Below are positions 35,504 through 46,322 of a DNA stretch of 64,000 nt, in pieces. Position numbers and translations under genes: made by a program. Source of the stretch: Shewanella electrica. GTDB taxonomy: Bacteria > Pseudomonadota > Gammaproteobacteria > Enterobacterales > Shewanellaceae. The notes below the pieces were generated by a model that saw nothing but the letters and a program-made list of their open reading frames with translations, made no database searches and had not been told where the DNA came from. Every line of letters starts with the position of its first letter. Within the stretch, counting starts at the first letter, position 1. The stretch lies in the NCBI RefSeq assembly GCF_022321485.1, contig NZ_JAKOGG010000003.1, forward strand, positions 1 to 64,000, in the 5' to 3' direction.

Positions 35504-38500
35504 CTATTTCAGCATGTAGGCACGCATCATAATCTGCGAAGCCGAGCTGTTTTGGTTATAAGCCATGGTCACTTTCAAGTGAACAAACTCACCGGCTGCC
35601 GCAGCGTTTGGCACAATAGCCACCCACTCACCGTTCTGCTGAATAATTTCTGCATCCTGCCAGCTTGATGGATCAAACTTGTTCGGTACTGGGCAGTAGT
35701 TCGCGACGCTTGGCGTGGTCAAAGTACATTCCTGACCATAGCCATATTGCAAAGTTACTTCGGCCAAATCTGTTACTCCTACACCATCCAATAACCCTGA
35801 GAGTTTGATAGCCATCGGCACGCCTGCGGCAGTGGTATTGTCCAACGCAACAGGGATTTCCAGCTTAGGCATCAGTACTGCTTGCGGACCTTGCTTGCTG
35901 GCATCCGTTGTAAAGCTGTAGAAACCGTGGAAGTACGAACCTAAGTGGTCGGCCAATGGTGATTGCTTGCCTACACCTCGTGGATAAGAGCGCAGTTGCA
36001 GCGTCACTTCGACGGGGTAATCCGGTACCGTTACCATGCCAGAATTTAGGTAGGTCGATTGACCATCAATGGTTACACCGTACAGGCCACTTTCGTTCAT
36101 ACCCGTGGCGGCATCATGCCCAGCACCATCGCCGTAGGTGGTAAAACCAAAGCTCAGCACGTTGGTATCACGCGCGGCGATACTTGAACCGCCTGAACTC
36201 AAACTGCCAGTACGACCAAGCTTGAGCCAGTCTGTGGTTTCAACTGCACCCGCCGTCATCATGCGTGGGCCATCAAAGTAACCGCCGTACACTTGCAGCG
36301 TGTTACTTTGCATCACAATGTTGGTCCACATGTTTTTGCTGGTCGCGGTGTAGAACTCTTCGCGTTCAATGGGTGCCATCAGCATCTGCGGGCTACCTGT
36401 TGAGTAGAACTCGCCCGTACTGTTGGTCATCGCCATGACATCAGTCCATACCGGGCGGGTATCATCTTGCGAATGATAACGCGCTACCACTTTGTGCATA
36501 TCCGCTTCATGCAAACGGATCTGCCCAGCCTGAATACGGCCATCAGTGATGTGGTTGATTGAGTATGCGTAAGGCGAATATTCTGCCGCGGTGCCAGACC
36601 AGCTCACGGTGTCTTTACCACTTGCAACCAAGTCAGCCAGCTGTTCACCTTGAGCTGCACTCACGGCAACCACAGGGATCTTAGCGGTGCCAGTAATCGC
36701 CGTTTTATAGCGACCTGGCATACCAGGACGATAGAAAATCACCCCAACTGCGCCGCGTTGCATCACATTCGACATCATGTAAGACGTCAGATAGTACGGG
36801 TTAGCGATCAGTGCGACTTTGCCTTGCAGGTCAAACTGGCTCCAATCGGTGCTGTAGCTTGCATCTCCCACCGCTACCACTTGTGCCTCGCCTTCACCGT
36901 TAAAGGCTAATGACAGACCTTGGTTAACGTAATCCAGCACGTCACCATTGGCCATTTTGATCACGGTCTCTGGTGCGATGGCTCGCGTCGTCACAAATGA
37001 ACGGAAGCGGTCATCATGGCCTTGCGACCACGCATAGAAGTTATTGACGTAATCTGGTGCTAACTCCATCGCGGCTAATTTAGCAACTTTGTTATCATCC
37101 AGCGCGTAGGTAAAACCGAAAGAGAAACCTTGAGTTGCCAATGGCTTGGCCGCTTTAAACTCCACTTTTTTGGCAGTGCGCGAATCAAATGTCAGTTGGG
37201 TATCGCTATCAATTTTGTAATCCAGATATGCCATCTGCGCCGCAGTTTCTACCAAACCACTGCTGGTACTGGCGTTATCAAAGGTCATGATGTTAGCGAT
37301 AAAGCTGTAGTTACCTTTGGCCAAGGCTACGGACGCAGTGCCGTTATCTAGATATGCCACGCGGCCCCAATCATCCTCTTCATTGATGATATACACCTTA
37401 GAGAATGAGGTAGCAGGCAAGCCCATGTGGTCAGTCACGTTAAAGGTCACTTCCACTTGTGGCGGTTCAATCCAGAACGAGACTGGCACGGTCACACGAA
37501 CATCTTGTTTGTTCGATATACCGATAATGCGGCCGCTGATGGCACCATAGGCACCGCTGCGCAGGCCCACACTTGGGTCAATCCATACTGGGACATTGGC
37601 GGTACCGTTCGCTGGCACGGTGATCTCTTTTACGCCTAGGCCAGCCAGAGTTGCGGGCAGTTGTGTACTGCCATCTTCGCCGATCAAGTCCATTTTCAAC
37701 CGCAGTGTTACCGCTTCATCGCCAATGTTTGATAGCGTGACAAAGGTTTCGGTAGCCGCTTGCTCTGTATCATACGGGAAGCTTCCTAACTCAACGTTAG
37801 GTGCAGCAACCACCTGCTGACTAATGGCACGGTTAACGTCCATCGGCCCAGCGCCTTGTTGCAACACATGTGCAGTGGTTGCAGCGGCCGATGAGGTTAA
37901 TACTTGCTTTAATTGCAGCGGTGTTAGTTCAGGACGAGCTTGCAGCACCACCGCTGCGCCACCTGATACGTGTGGCGCTGACATCGATGTGCCCGACATA
38001 GCGCGATAACCTGTCGCCCCAAAACCACCGGAAGCAGCAGCCACAACATCCACCCCTTGTGAGGCGATATCAGGCTTAGCAGAATGACCATCAGGCGATG
38101 GGCCACGTGATGAGAAGAACGCCGTTTCGTTGTTACGATCCAATGCAGCCACCGTCAACGCACTTGGCGCACAACCCGGAATACCAATGGTTTCACGGGT
38201 ATAACTGTTACCGGCAGAGACCACAAACAGTGCTTGATTGCTTAGAGCTTCCAGCATGTCGACCAATGGACCGCTACAGCTAGAGCCAGAGCCAGAGCCA
38301 CCGAGTGACATACTCACCACTTGCGCGCCTTCAGCTACCGCCCACTGCATACCATTCAAAATACCCGAGGTGGAACCGCCGCCAGTGTTAGACAGCACTT
38401 TACCCACCAACAGTTTAGCGCCCGGTGCCATACCGACCCACTTGCCACCAGACTCCACACCTGTACCGGCAATGGTTGATGCGGTGTGCGTGCCGTGGCT

Positions 38501-39283
38501 GTTCATATCATCCACGCCGTTGCTGGAATAGGTGAAGTCCTTCGCGGCAATCACTTGCCCAGCTAAATCGTTATGTTCGGTGTCGTATCCGGTATCCAAT
38601 ACCGCCACCGTCACACCATAACCGTTATAGGCGGCTGCTAAAGGGCCATACACCCCGGTAAGCGGCACCGTTGGCGTTAACACGGCCGCATTGGCCGGTG
38701 CTTTATCACCGTATACCATGGCATCAAGCCATACGCTTTCTACGGTGACATCGTCCGCCAGCGACTGCCACACCGACGCCGCATCTTGCTTGCTAATGCC
38801 AACTGAGGCGCTGTCGATCAGCTCATATTCACTATTAACTTCTGCGCCCATCGGCGCCACAGGCACCGCACTACCCGCTAAGGTACCGCTGCGATATTTG
38901 ATAATCACCGGCAGTTGTTCGGTAGAGGCATCGTCATAACCAGCAGCAAATAACTTGCTGATATTAAATAATTCTTGGTCAACCAAACGCGAATCAATCA
39001 GCGCTTGAGACTTAGGTGTGATGATGTATTGTTCACCGGCAATCTCATAAATACTGGTAACTTGCTCGCTACCATCATCATTGAGCAAACGTACACCCGC
39101 CAGCTTGCCATCTGGCTTAGCAATAGCGGCAACTTTTTCACCGGTGATCAACGTGAACTGCAGACTTTTTGCGCTTGTTTGTTCGGTGTCAGCCTCTGCT
39201 TGAGCCTGCACTGCCACCACGTTCGCGCCAAGCACAGTCAACACTACTGCAGCAAGTTGACTGAGCCGATTCTTGGGGGTCAT
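35504..39283 (-). CDS. Large secreted subtilisin-like (S8) serine protease with PA domain
   Basis: A 1259-residue exported protease. A signal peptide (cleavage near AVQAQA) and a propeptide-like region (to about 195) precede the S8 domain. The catalytic triad is Asp230 (AVLDTGYD), His263 (NSHGTHTA) and Ser433 (GTSMSAPH); the oxyanion Asn is in SAGNS. After the catalytic domain come beta-sandwich repeats (about 480-690), a PA-type insert (VALIANPYYL ... PVVAVSAAQ, about 830-890) and a further C-terminal region. Related enzymes in Shewanella and Alteromonas are extracellular nutrient-scavenging proteases. It is monocistronic; no T-tract terminator was seen behind it. Confidence 0.88.
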   Translation of the reverse strand: MTPKNRLSQLAAVVLTVLGANVVAVQAQAEADTEQTSAKSLQFTLITGEKVAAIAKPDGKLAGVRLLNDDGSEQVTSIYEIAGEQYIITPKSQALIDSRLVDQELFNISKLFAAGYDDASTEQLPVIIKYRSGTLAGSAVPVAPMGAEVNSEYELIDSASVGISKQDAASVWQSLADDVTVESVWLDAMVYGDKAPANAAVLTPTVPLTGVYGPLAAAYNGYGVTVAVLDTGYDTEHNDLAGQVIAAKDFTYSSNGVDDMNSHGTHTASTIAGTGVESGGKWVGMAPGAKLLVGKVLSNTGGGSTSGILNGMQWAVAEGAQVVSMSLGGSGSGSSCSGPLVDMLEALSNQALFVVSAGNSYTRETIGIPGCAPSALTVAALDRNNETAFFSSRGPSPDGHSAKPDIASQGVDVVAAASGGFGATGYRAMSGTSMSAPHVSGGAAVVLQARPELTPLQLKQVLTSSAAATTAHVLQQGAGPMDVNRAISQQVVAAPNVELGSFPYDTEQAATETFVTLSNIGDEAVTLRLKMDLIGEDGSTQLPATLAGLGVKEITVPANGTANVPVWIDPSVGLRSGAYGAISGRIIGISNKQDVRVTVPVSFWIEPPQVEVTFNVTDHMGLPATSFSKVYIINEEDDWGRVAYLDNGTASVALAKGNYSFIANIMTFDNASTSSGLVETAAQMAYLDYKIDSDTQLTFDSRTAKKVEFKAAKPLATQGFSFGFTYALDDNKVAKLAAMELAPDYVNNFYAWSQGHDDRFRSFVTTRAIAPETVIKMANGDVLDYVNQGLSLAFNGEGEAQVVAVGDASYSTDWSQFDLQGKVALIANPYYLTSYMMSNVMQRGAVGVIFYRPGMPGRYKTAITGTAKIPVVAVSAAQGEQLADLVASGKDTVSWSGTAAEYSPYAYSINHITDGRIQAGQIRLHEADMHKVVARYHSQDDTRPVWTDVMAMTNSTGEFYSTGSPQMLMAPIEREEFYTATSKNMWTNIVMQSNTLQVYGGYFDGPRMMTAGAVETTDWLKLGRTGSLSSGGSSIAARDTNVLSFGFTTYGDGAGHDAATGMNESGLYGVTIDGQSTYLNSGMVTVPDYPVEVTLQLRSYPRGVGKQSPLADHLGSYFHGFYSFTTDASKQGPQAVLMPKLEIPVALDNTTAAGVPMAIKLSGLLDGVGVTDLAEVTLQYGYGQECTLTTPSVANYCPVPNKFDPSSWQDAEIIQQNGEWVAIVPNAAAAGEFVHLKVTMAYNQNSSASQIMMRAYMLK

Positions 39284-39709
39284 TTGATTATCCTATTAGT
39301 TGGATTTAGCTGAACTGTTTTAAATGCCACTCAGGGTACAAAGGGCCGACTAGCATCAGGCCAAGTAAGAGCAACACGACTCAAATGGCGTTCCTCGAGG
39401 AAAGCACCGAGAAAACCAAGATAGCAACATAATTGCTACATTTATGGCAACTCAATGAAATTGATGTAGCGTTTTGTAGCGGATAGACAATTTCTTAAGT
39501 GGAAATTTATCCAACCCACTGGTGCTATTGGTAAAAATAAAATGAGGAGTAAAACGCCTAGAGAAAATAGGGCTTAACAAGTGCAAGCAATAAAGCTATT
39601 GCTCATAGAGGAGATGTTAAAAATAGAGCGGTAGGATAGTTTAACCGCAGCGGCAGGATGGATGTTCAGTGTCGGCAATTAAGTGTCCTGCTAAGCAAAA
39701 ACAGCGCAG
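39284..39709. other. Intergenic, nothing recognised
   Basis: About 430 AT-rich bases upstream of the S8 protease gene and downstream of the DUF3601 gene. Only short open frames of about 10 codons occur. It presumably contains the protease promoter; no clear operator was found. Confidence 0.5.
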
Positions 39710-39988
39710 CTACTCATCGCCAACCCACTGTAAATATTGAGCCAGCGCTTTGACGATGTGCAGTTGTTCTTGTGGCCGCAGTTGCAATCTGATCTGCCGC
39801 TGCTGACCGTTGATCTCACAAAACAGTGACAGGCCATCTTCATAGGGCACAAAGTTAGCGCCGATAAATGTCAGCGTGCTGCCCTCGGGATAAGTGTCGT
39901 TGTCGTAATCCACAAAAGTCTGCATCACACGGTAGGTTTGTCCCGCGTTAAGGTGAGCATATTGTTTATCTAATAGACGGCTATCCAT
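39710..39988 (-). CDS. DUF3601 domain protein
   Basis: A 92-residue cytoplasmic protein. YRVMQTFVDYDNDTYPEGSTLTFIG and FVPYEDGLSLF read like the DUF3601 family, which has no assigned function. GGAG precedes the ATG. It is monocistronic. Confidence 0.7.
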   Translation of the reverse strand: MDSRLLDKQYAHLNAGQTYRVMQTFVDYDNDTYPEGSTLTFIGANFVPYEDGLSLFCEINGQQRQIRLQLRPQEQLHIVKALAQYLQWVGDE

Positions 39989-40233
39989 GCATTACTCCAT
40001 AAACCCAAAGAAAGATAACTATAACACATTGATACTAATCAATTAATAGTAACCCATCAGCATAACACTCAACATCGATAGCGCTGAGATAAAACACCAC
40101 ATTGATTTGCTGCAGTGCTAACAAAACCTGTATTCACAACACTTTCGTCTAACTGAGCGACAAAGTTGCAACTAAAAAATCTCTTCTATACTGACAGCTC
40201 GCCCCTAATAATCGTCAACGAAAGGTAATGACT

Positions 40234-41397
40234 ATGCATCGCATTAAAACCCTGTTGTCTGCTGTGGCTGTAGTAACGGCGTTATCTGCCAGTGCCAATT
40301 CCTTTGCTGAAACCATTAAGGTCGGTATGTCAGCTGCATTAACCGGCCCTGCGTCTGCCCTCGGCAATGGCGTCAAAGATGGCATTGAAAGCTATTTCAA
40401 ACGTGTGAACGCCGCCGGCGGCATCAATGGCAATATGATTGCGCTGACAGCGTTAGATGATGGTTATGAGCCAGACCGTGCCGCGCCCAATATGGATCAA
40501 CTGATTGATCAAGAGAAAGTGCTCGCCGTATTGGGTAACGTAGGCACACCGACCGCAATTGTGACCGTGCCTATCGCCAACGCCAAGAAAACCTTGCTAT
40601 TCGGCGCTTACACAGGCGCAGGTGTGCTACGCAAGAGTCCGCCAGATCGTTACATCATTAACTATCGTGCCAGCTATGCAGAAGAAACAGCAGCGATGGT
40701 CAAAGGCTTGCTTGCCAGCGGCATCAAAGCTGAGGAAATTGCCTTTTTTACCCAAAACGATGGCTATGGTGACGCGGGCTATAACGGTGGCGTCGCCGCA
40801 TTGAAAGCGGAAGGGTTCAACGACACTGACAAACTCGCACATGGCCGTTATCCACGTAACACCACCAATGTGGAGCAAGGCTTGGGGACGATTCTGGACG
40901 CCGAAGTCGAACCTAAAGCCATTATTATGGTGGGTGCCTACGCCCCATGCGCCGCATTTATTCGGCAAGCCAAGCAAGATCTGCCCGACACCAAATTCTT
41001 AAACGTCTCATTTGTGGGCAGTATTCCGTTACTAAAAGCCCTTGGTGATAAAGCCGATGGCGTTATCGTAACCCAAGTGGTGCCGCATTATGAGGCCGAC
41101 TTGCCCGGTGTCAGCGATTATCGTAAAGACCTACAAGCCTATAAACCCGGCGCGCAGCCTGACTTTGTCTCACTCGAAGGCTACCTGTTAGCAAAAATCT
41201 TTGTCGAAGGTTTGAAGAAAGCCCCAGCGCTGGATCGTGAAGGCGTTATCAACGGCTTAGAAAGTCTCAATCAGTTAGATATCGGTATCGATGTCCCCGT
41301 ATCGTTCAGCGCCAGCAGTCATCAAGCCAGCCATAAAGTATGGCCGACGGTGATCAAGAACGGTAAGTACGAAATCCTTAATTGGTCCGAACTGTAG
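40234..41397 (+). CDS. Periplasmic binding protein of the branched-chain amino acid (LivJ) type
   Basis: A 387-residue exported ligand-binding protein of type 1 fold. The signal peptide is [18 protein letters not shown] ... FAE; the start at 40234 is preferred because AAAGG is eight bases upstream (an ATG six bases earlier is too close). [17 protein letters not shown] and [12 protein letters not shown] are typical of the family. No ABC permease or ATPase is adjacent. Instead a chemoreceptor gene starts 29 bases downstream, so this probably binds a small ligand and presents it to that receptor. Confidence 0.85.
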   Translation: MHRIKTLLSAVAVVTALSASANSFAETIKVGMSAALTGPASALGNGVKDGIESYFKRVNAAGGINGNMIALTALDDGYEPDRAAPNMDQLIDQEKVLAVLGNVGTPTAIVTVPIANAKKTLLFGAYTGAGVLRKSPPDRYIINYRASYAEETAAMVKGLLASGIKAEEIAFFTQNDGYGDAGYNGGVAALKAEGFNDTDKLAHGRYPRNTTNVEQGLGTILDAEVEPKAIIMVGAYAPCAAFIRQAKQDLPDTKFLNVSFVGSIPLLKALGDKADGVIVTQVVPHYEADLPGVSDYRKDLQAYKPGAQPDFVSLEGYLLAKIFVEGLKKAPALDREGVINGLESLNQLDIGIDVPVSFSASSHQASHKVWPTVIKNGKYEILNWSEL

Positions 41398-41426
41398 TCA
41401 ATTATTCTATTTCACGGGAGGCACCT

Positions 41427-43508
41427 ATGTTGCGACTGTCAATTAGACTGTTACTCATGATGCTGTCAGCTACCGCCTTAACCTCGGTGATAGTCGTAGC
41501 AGGCATGATGTTCTGGATGAGTAACGTCGCAGGTTCGTTGAGCGATTCCATGACCCGCTTCGCGGGCGAATCGGAACAACTGATTGATTTAGGACAGGAT
41601 GCCTCCAAAATGCTGGCGGAAACCTTAAAAATAGGTTCCGCCTCGGAATTACAACAACTTGGCGCCGCCCCTGAGTCACAAACCTACGCCGAGATCAGCC
41701 AGCAACAGCCGCAACTCACGGCGTTATTACTGCAGTTTAATCAAAGCGAACAGGCGCTCTATCAGCTAAAACAAGACTTGCTGAAAAACCGTTTAGCCAT
41801 TGCTGACTTGTCGGCCAAAGCGGAACAACAAGTAGAGATGGTACAAACCTCGGCGGGCAGTTTGCTCGGCAAAATATCGCTGCAAGATAAACGTGAAAAA
41901 CGTACGCTAAAACGCGCTTATCAGCAGCTACCCAGCAACCCAGATAACGAACAATGGCGTGTATTAACCAGCAGCATGATGGGCTTTATTGAAGGCGATT
42001 TTGACAAAGTCGCCAGCGCGGCCAGAAAACTGACTGAAGCTGTTGCCAAACTCAACACCCTCACCTTTGCCCTACAAAGTGCCCCAACAGAATCGGCCTT
42101 GCTCAACTTAGAAAAGAATACCGCCGCGCCGCTGCTCAGCTTGGTCGACGACCAGCTTGCCACGCTGCAAAGCTTTGCGGGTGAAGATGCCGATCTATTA
42201 GCCTTGGTAAACACGATCAGTAAAGAAAAAGATGAACTCTATCAGCAACTTTTTGGCGAAAACTCGATTAAAGCGCTACGCAAAAGCAATATTGAATTGC
42301 AACAGCAAATGCAGGATGACAGCCTCGCCATTGCTAAACTGGCCGAGCAAGTGCGCGAACTGTCTCAGCAACAAGTGAGTCAAGCTCAGCAGCAAAACAG
42401 CCAAGCCTTCAATCAAGCCAATAACACCATTCAACGCCTCAACAGCAGTAGCATCGTGGTGTGTATTGTGGTGATAGTGCTGCTGGCGTTGGCCTCCGTC
42501 GCCATTACTCGCTTTGTGACCAAACCGCTGGACACCATCACCGATGCGCTCGCCGATATTGCCCAAGGTGAAGGCGATCTTACACGGCGGTTATCGGTGT
42601 CTGGCGTGGCAGAAGCCGTCAGTATGTCGCAGCATTTCAATAACTTTATCAGCCGCTTACAAGATACCATTCTCTCGGTTGCCGAGGTAGAACGCCAACT
42701 GAGCAACACCGTTGCCGCCACCAAAGAGATAGCAGAGCGCAGCCATCAACATATTCAACGCCAAAGCAGCGAAACCACCTCCGTCGCCGCCGCAGTAGAA
42801 CAGCTTTCGCAAAGTTTTGCCGATTCCGCCTCGGCGGCTAGTCAAGCCTTAGCCGCCACTCAGCAGGCTTATGATGAGGCTGTAGCAGGGCAATCCACCG
42901 TCACCAGTTCCGCCAAAACGGTGGAACAACTGGCGGACCGTATTGAACGTGGCGTAGCAGCTATGGAACGTTTGACCGAAACCAGCCGCAAAGTCATGAC
43001 CGTACTGACCGTGATCAGCGACATTACCGAACAAACCAACCTGCTAGCGTTAAACGCCGCGATTGAAGCGGCCCGCGCGGGCGATCATGGCCGTGGTTTT
43101 GCGGTCGTTGCCGATGAAGTGCGTCAATTAGCGGGTCGGACTCAGGCGTCAGCCAAAGAGATCACCGATATTTTGGAAGTGTTCAATCAAGATGCACAAA
43201 ACACCTTAAAAGTGATGGATGAAGGCCGTAGCCAAGTACATGAAAGCGTCGCACGCTCCGGCGATGTTGCCCAAGCTTTTAGTAGTATTAACAACAATGT
43301 GCTGTCGATCCGCGATCTTAATGAGCACATTGCCTCCACCACACAATCGCAAAATGAAGCCGCCCATTCAGCAGCGCAAAGTGTGGAACAAATCAACGTG
43401 ATCAGCGAAGAAACCCGCGGCACCGCCAATGAGATAAAAACCTCGGCCGAACAGCTCGGCGTGTTGTCCAGCAACTTGCACCGAGCACTCAATCGCTTTC
43501 GTTTTTGA
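41427..43508 (+). CDS. Methyl-accepting chemotaxis protein
   Basis: A 693-residue transmembrane chemoreceptor. TM1 is at residues about 7-33 and TM2 ([18 protein letters not shown]) near 350-370, so the periplasmic part is over 300 residues and largely helical or coiled coil. HAMP follows ([20 protein letters not shown]). The cytoplasmic hairpin contains the highly conserved tip ([20 protein letters not shown] ... [11 protein letters not shown]). The start at 41427 has GGGAGG upstream. It shares a transcript with the binding protein. Both together would be a two-piece sensor (inference). Confidence 0.9.
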   Translation: MLRLSIRLLLMMLSATALTSVIVVAGMMFWMSNVAGSLSDSMTRFAGESEQLIDLGQDASKMLAETLKIGSASELQQLGAAPESQTYAEISQQQPQLTALLLQFNQSEQALYQLKQDLLKNRLAIADLSAKAEQQVEMVQTSAGSLLGKISLQDKREKRTLKRAYQQLPSNPDNEQWRVLTSSMMGFIEGDFDKVASAARKLTEAVAKLNTLTFALQSAPTESALLNLEKNTAAPLLSLVDDQLATLQSFAGEDADLLALVNTISKEKDELYQQLFGENSIKALRKSNIELQQQMQDDSLAIAKLAEQVRELSQQQVSQAQQQNSQAFNQANNTIQRLNSSSIVVCIVVIVLLALASVAITRFVTKPLDTITDALADIAQGEGDLTRRLSVSGVAEAVSMSQHFNNFISRLQDTILSVAEVERQLSNTVAATKEIAERSHQHIQRQSSETTSVAAAVEQLSQSFADSASAASQALAATQQAYDEAVAGQSTVTSSAKTVEQLADRIERGVAAMERLTETSRKVMTVLTVISDITEQTNLLALNAAIEAARAGDHGRGFAVVADEVRQLAGRTQASAKEITDILEVFNQDAQNTLKVMDEGRSQVHESVARSGDVAQAFSSINNNVLSIRDLNEHIASTTQSQNEAAHSAAQSVEQINVISEETRGTANEIKTSAEQLGVLSSNLHRALNRFRF

Positions 43509-43533
43509 TGTATAGATTCATCAAGTGACACAA

Positions 43534-43556
43534 AAGGCCACGTTTGTGGCCTTGTT
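43534..43556 (+). terminator. Terminator after the chemoreceptor gene
   Basis: AAGGCCAC / GTGGCCTT with a 4-nt loop, then a short T-rich tail (TTGTTAATGTT). The T tract is modest. Confidence 0.6.
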
Positions 43557-43584
43557 AATGTTCGCTTACCGCATTCGCCGATTA

Positions 43585-43941
43585 TCACCCCACGCGCTTA
43601 CAGCTCATGCCTTGCGCAATAATGATAATCGGCTGCGAGTGATATTCAGGCGTAAAACGATAAATCTGGTAACCCATTTCAACGTCATAGCGTAAGTTTA
43701 ACGCTAACAGCTCATCACCGACGGGCATATCAAACACCACCGCTGATGTATCAGATTGCCATGCAAATGCACCAAAATAGCCAGCCACTTGATTAAACGT
43801 GAGCACTAACTCCCACGAATAACACAGATCGATGCCGCCACGGATCACCACATCACTGCCAGTAAAACTTGCCACTTCAAAATCACACCACAACTTGTTT
43901 CTGATGAGTTTATCGGTCTCAGTTACCGTCTTACTTTGCAT
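43585..43941 (-). CDS. Hypothetical protein
   Basis: A 118-residue soluble protein, start at 43941 (MQSKTVTETDK) with GGAAAG upstream. Beta-rich with several cysteines (LCYSW, SCKRVG). No family recognised. It follows another unknown gene (43999) by about 57 bases on the same strand. Confidence 0.5.
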   Translation of the reverse strand: MQSKTVTETDKLIRNKLWCDFEVASFTGSDVVIRGGIDLCYSWELVLTFNQVAGYFGAFAWQSDTSAVVFDMPVGDELLALNLRYDVEMGYQIYRFTPEYHSQPIIIIAQGMSCKRVG

Positions 43942-43998
43942 TATCTTTCCATCCGCTTGGCCTGCGTTGCCAAGCGCCACCATCGACGACGATGTGTT

Positions 43999-44439
43999 TC
44001 ACTCTTGAGTATTTGCCTTAGCAAAATACACTTCATCTAACACACCCACTTCATTGAACTTGAACTGCAATTCTCGAGTGGTGCACTGCAAAATACTATT
44101 AGCGATTAGCCGAAACTCCAGCTGATGTTGCTGCAACAATGCCGCCAATTCATCTCGCGTCGCATGGGTGATTTCCTGCCCCCACAACTGTAAACGCCAC
44201 ACGGTTTTCAGATGAAACATGCACACTTGGCTAGCCTCGGTTGGCTGCTCGGCTATTTCACCACGAAAGCCAACCAGCAGCCCTTTGAAATAGAGAAAAT
44301 TCTCCAGATTGCCGCCCATCCACTCCTCGTAGCAAAGTGGTTGACCCCACGCCGCCATCACCTCACTAGGCGCAGCGCCAAACTTAATCGGCCCAAATCC
44401 GTGCGTGAGCGATATTTCATAGATATTTTCAGCGTCCAT
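43999..44439 (-). CDS. Hypothetical protein
   Basis: A 146-residue cytoplasmic-looking protein (MDAENIYEISLTHGFGPIKFG). The opening IYEISLTHGFGPIKFGAAPSEVMAAWG could be a small beta-sheet domain with a GxPxxF turn; no family named. It is upstream of the 118-residue hypothetical gene on the minus strand. Confidence 0.55.
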   Translation of the reverse strand: MDAENIYEISLTHGFGPIKFGAAPSEVMAAWGQPLCYEEWMGGNLENFLYFKGLLVGFRGEIAEQPTEASQVCMFHLKTVWRLQLWGQEITHATRDELAALLQQHQLEFRLIANSILQCTTRELQFKFNEVGVLDEVYFAKANTQE

Positions 44440-44861
44440 AACTCATCAATCCTTAAATCCACCTTGCAGCGCTGACGTAAGTACCAGCGCGCAACAGGCA
44501 CCAGCAGCAGTGCAAAAAATCGAGTCACGGATAGTAACCAAGGTAGCGCCATCGTCACAAGCATCACGTTTTCATTTGCCGCCGCCGATAAACGATGTAT
44601 TTGATCTAACGCACATTTATGCCAAAACAGCGTAGAGAATATGTACAGCTCGGCAAGGAGTTTTGCGTAAGACAGGGGAAAGGCAAAGCCACTGGTGCAT
44701 TGTTGTTTGACATGCACGTCTAACACGGTTATGCCCCAAAGAGCGTTATACCTTGAAATACGAATTCAGACACTCCGCAATTTTAGATATACAAAAAGCA
44801 ATGAGCGGCAAAAGGTAAGAGTTGACCCCATTATTTTTTCGATGGTGCGTCTTTATGTCGA
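44440..44861. other. Intergenic, nothing recognised
   Basis: About 420 bases between two minus-strand genes. An open frame (44358-44726) runs through it but overlaps 43999-44439 and has composition unlike the neighbours. No repeat or terminator stood out. Confidence 0.4.
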
Positions 44862-45860
44862 TTAGAGGCGAGAATCGTCGAGGTCGACAAAATTCTCAGC
44901 GGGCTGCGCTTGACACCAGTCCCACGCCTTTTTAGAAATGTCGTACATGCCTTTCTCCGTATGGGCAAATTCCCAATCGTTTAAGCTGATTTCAACAATC
45001 TTCTCGTCGATCTTATCGAGGAAGGTGCCATTGGAAGCATTGTACATCTCGCGTAGCGCTTGCTGATTTTGCTCATCGCTAATGCCGTACGCTTCTGGCT
45101 GATGTTTTACCGCACCAATGCTTTCTGCCCATAAGGTCACGTCGTTGACCATATGGGCACAAATTATCCATTGTGATTCTTTTGCTGAGGCTAACTCAGG
45201 CGGGAGATGGTCAAAGCTCGGTTTCATGCCTCGCCACGGTTCATCAAGGCCAGTGGGTAGGTTATGGGGGGAATGCTCTTTCAGCGGAGCGAGTTTCTTG
45301 TTCATTTTACGCACTTCATTTGTCGCCAATTCCCATTCACGCTGCGTGCGTTCCGCTTCTGCTTGTTCGAGCGGTTCCATCTCCGCATGGAGATCTTGAA
45401 GCTGCTTCTCTAGCGCATCGATTTTATTCCAGTGCGCATCTGAATTGTCATTGCGATTATTCAACTCATCGAGCTCGGCTTGCAACTTCTCTTCTTTCTC
45501 TTTCAGTGCGTAATAACGGTCTTCGCTATCGTCGCCATACTGAGCGGCACAAGCTTCTAGGCGTGCGTCTGTTACCCCAAGCACTGATTTCACCCCATTG
45601 CTGTAGCAAAGCTCATATTGGCTCTCATCGCCCCTCATACACTTATCCATAAGCTTGCGAAAGCCTTGAAGAATGGTAGCTTCCGATTTGCCGCTGCAAG
45701 CCGCCATGTCAGCAAATGCGCCAGAGTTTTTCATTTCAGCGATTTGTATATTGATGCCCAGTTCGATCTGGTTTTCGGTGGGTTTGATAGCAAGAGTTGG
45801 CATCGCCAACGTCATTGTAGAAACGGCCAACAGCGCGCGAGAAATCGTAGAAAATTGCAT
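44862..45860 (-). CDS. Exported coiled-coil protein of unknown function
   Basis: A 332-residue protein with a signal peptide (MQFSTISRALLAVSTMTLAMPTLA), start at 45860 behind AAAGGG. Residues about 120-195 are a long charged coiled coil (ALKEKEEKLQAELDEL, LEKQLQDLHAEMEPLEQAEAE). Six to seven cysteines (such as MAACSG, DKCMRG, ELCYSNG) suggest disulfides in the periplasm. No family recognised. Confidence 0.6.
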   Translation of the reverse strand: MQFSTISRALLAVSTMTLAMPTLAIKPTENQIELGINIQIAEMKNSGAFADMAACSGKSEATILQGFRKLMDKCMRGDESQYELCYSNGVKSVLGVTDARLEACAAQYGDDSEDRYYALKEKEEKLQAELDELNNRNDNSDAHWNKIDALEKQLQDLHAEMEPLEQAEAERTQREWELATNEVRKMNKKLAPLKEHSPHNLPTGLDEPWRGMKPSFDHLPPELASAKESQWIICAHMVNDVTLWAESIGAVKHQPEAYGISDEQNQQALREMYNASNGTFLDKIDEKIVEISLNDWEFAHTEKGMYDISKKAWDWCQAQPAENFVDLDDSRL

Positions 45861-46322
45861 GGTACACACCCTTTTAATGTCCTTATTTGGTCACACTGCC
45901 TCCATAAAAACGGTACAAAATGTAACCCATTTATTTCGTGGGAAATAATACTAAACTTGTGCGAAGTTTCAACAGGTAAAGCATAAGGAATACGGTAAGA
46001 TTACAGAGTAGAAATTGATGGGAGTAATGAAATGGTGTGTTGGAATAGGGAGACTTTGATTTGCACAGGATCTTAAATTTCTGAAATGAATCAAGGTCGT
46101 TAATCTGGATGCTATCAACATCTTGTCTTTTATTAAATTAGTAAAACCAATGACACTCTTTTGTCCAAAAAGATGTAACACGTATTTGCCCCATTGTGTG
46201 TTATTGACGCTGCTGACAATTAGCTCTACACCCTGTCAGTTGAGCAAATTTTAGTAATACTAGAGATTGCCTGAATTATTCTTACTTTATAACGTATCTA
46301 ACGGACTGGTTGTCCCCGCGAA
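45861..46322. other. AT-rich intergenic region, nothing recognised
   Basis: About 460 AT-rich bases upstream of the coiled-coil protein gene. An open frame on the minus strand (45969-46181) has no ribosome binding site. No repeat, terminator or palindrome of note was found. Confidence 0.4.

Noticed and set aside
44358-44726. 122-codon frame upstream of the 43999 gene
   Set aside because: It overlaps the gene by 82 bases in another frame, has Trp/Arg/Leu-rich composition and no ribosome binding site.
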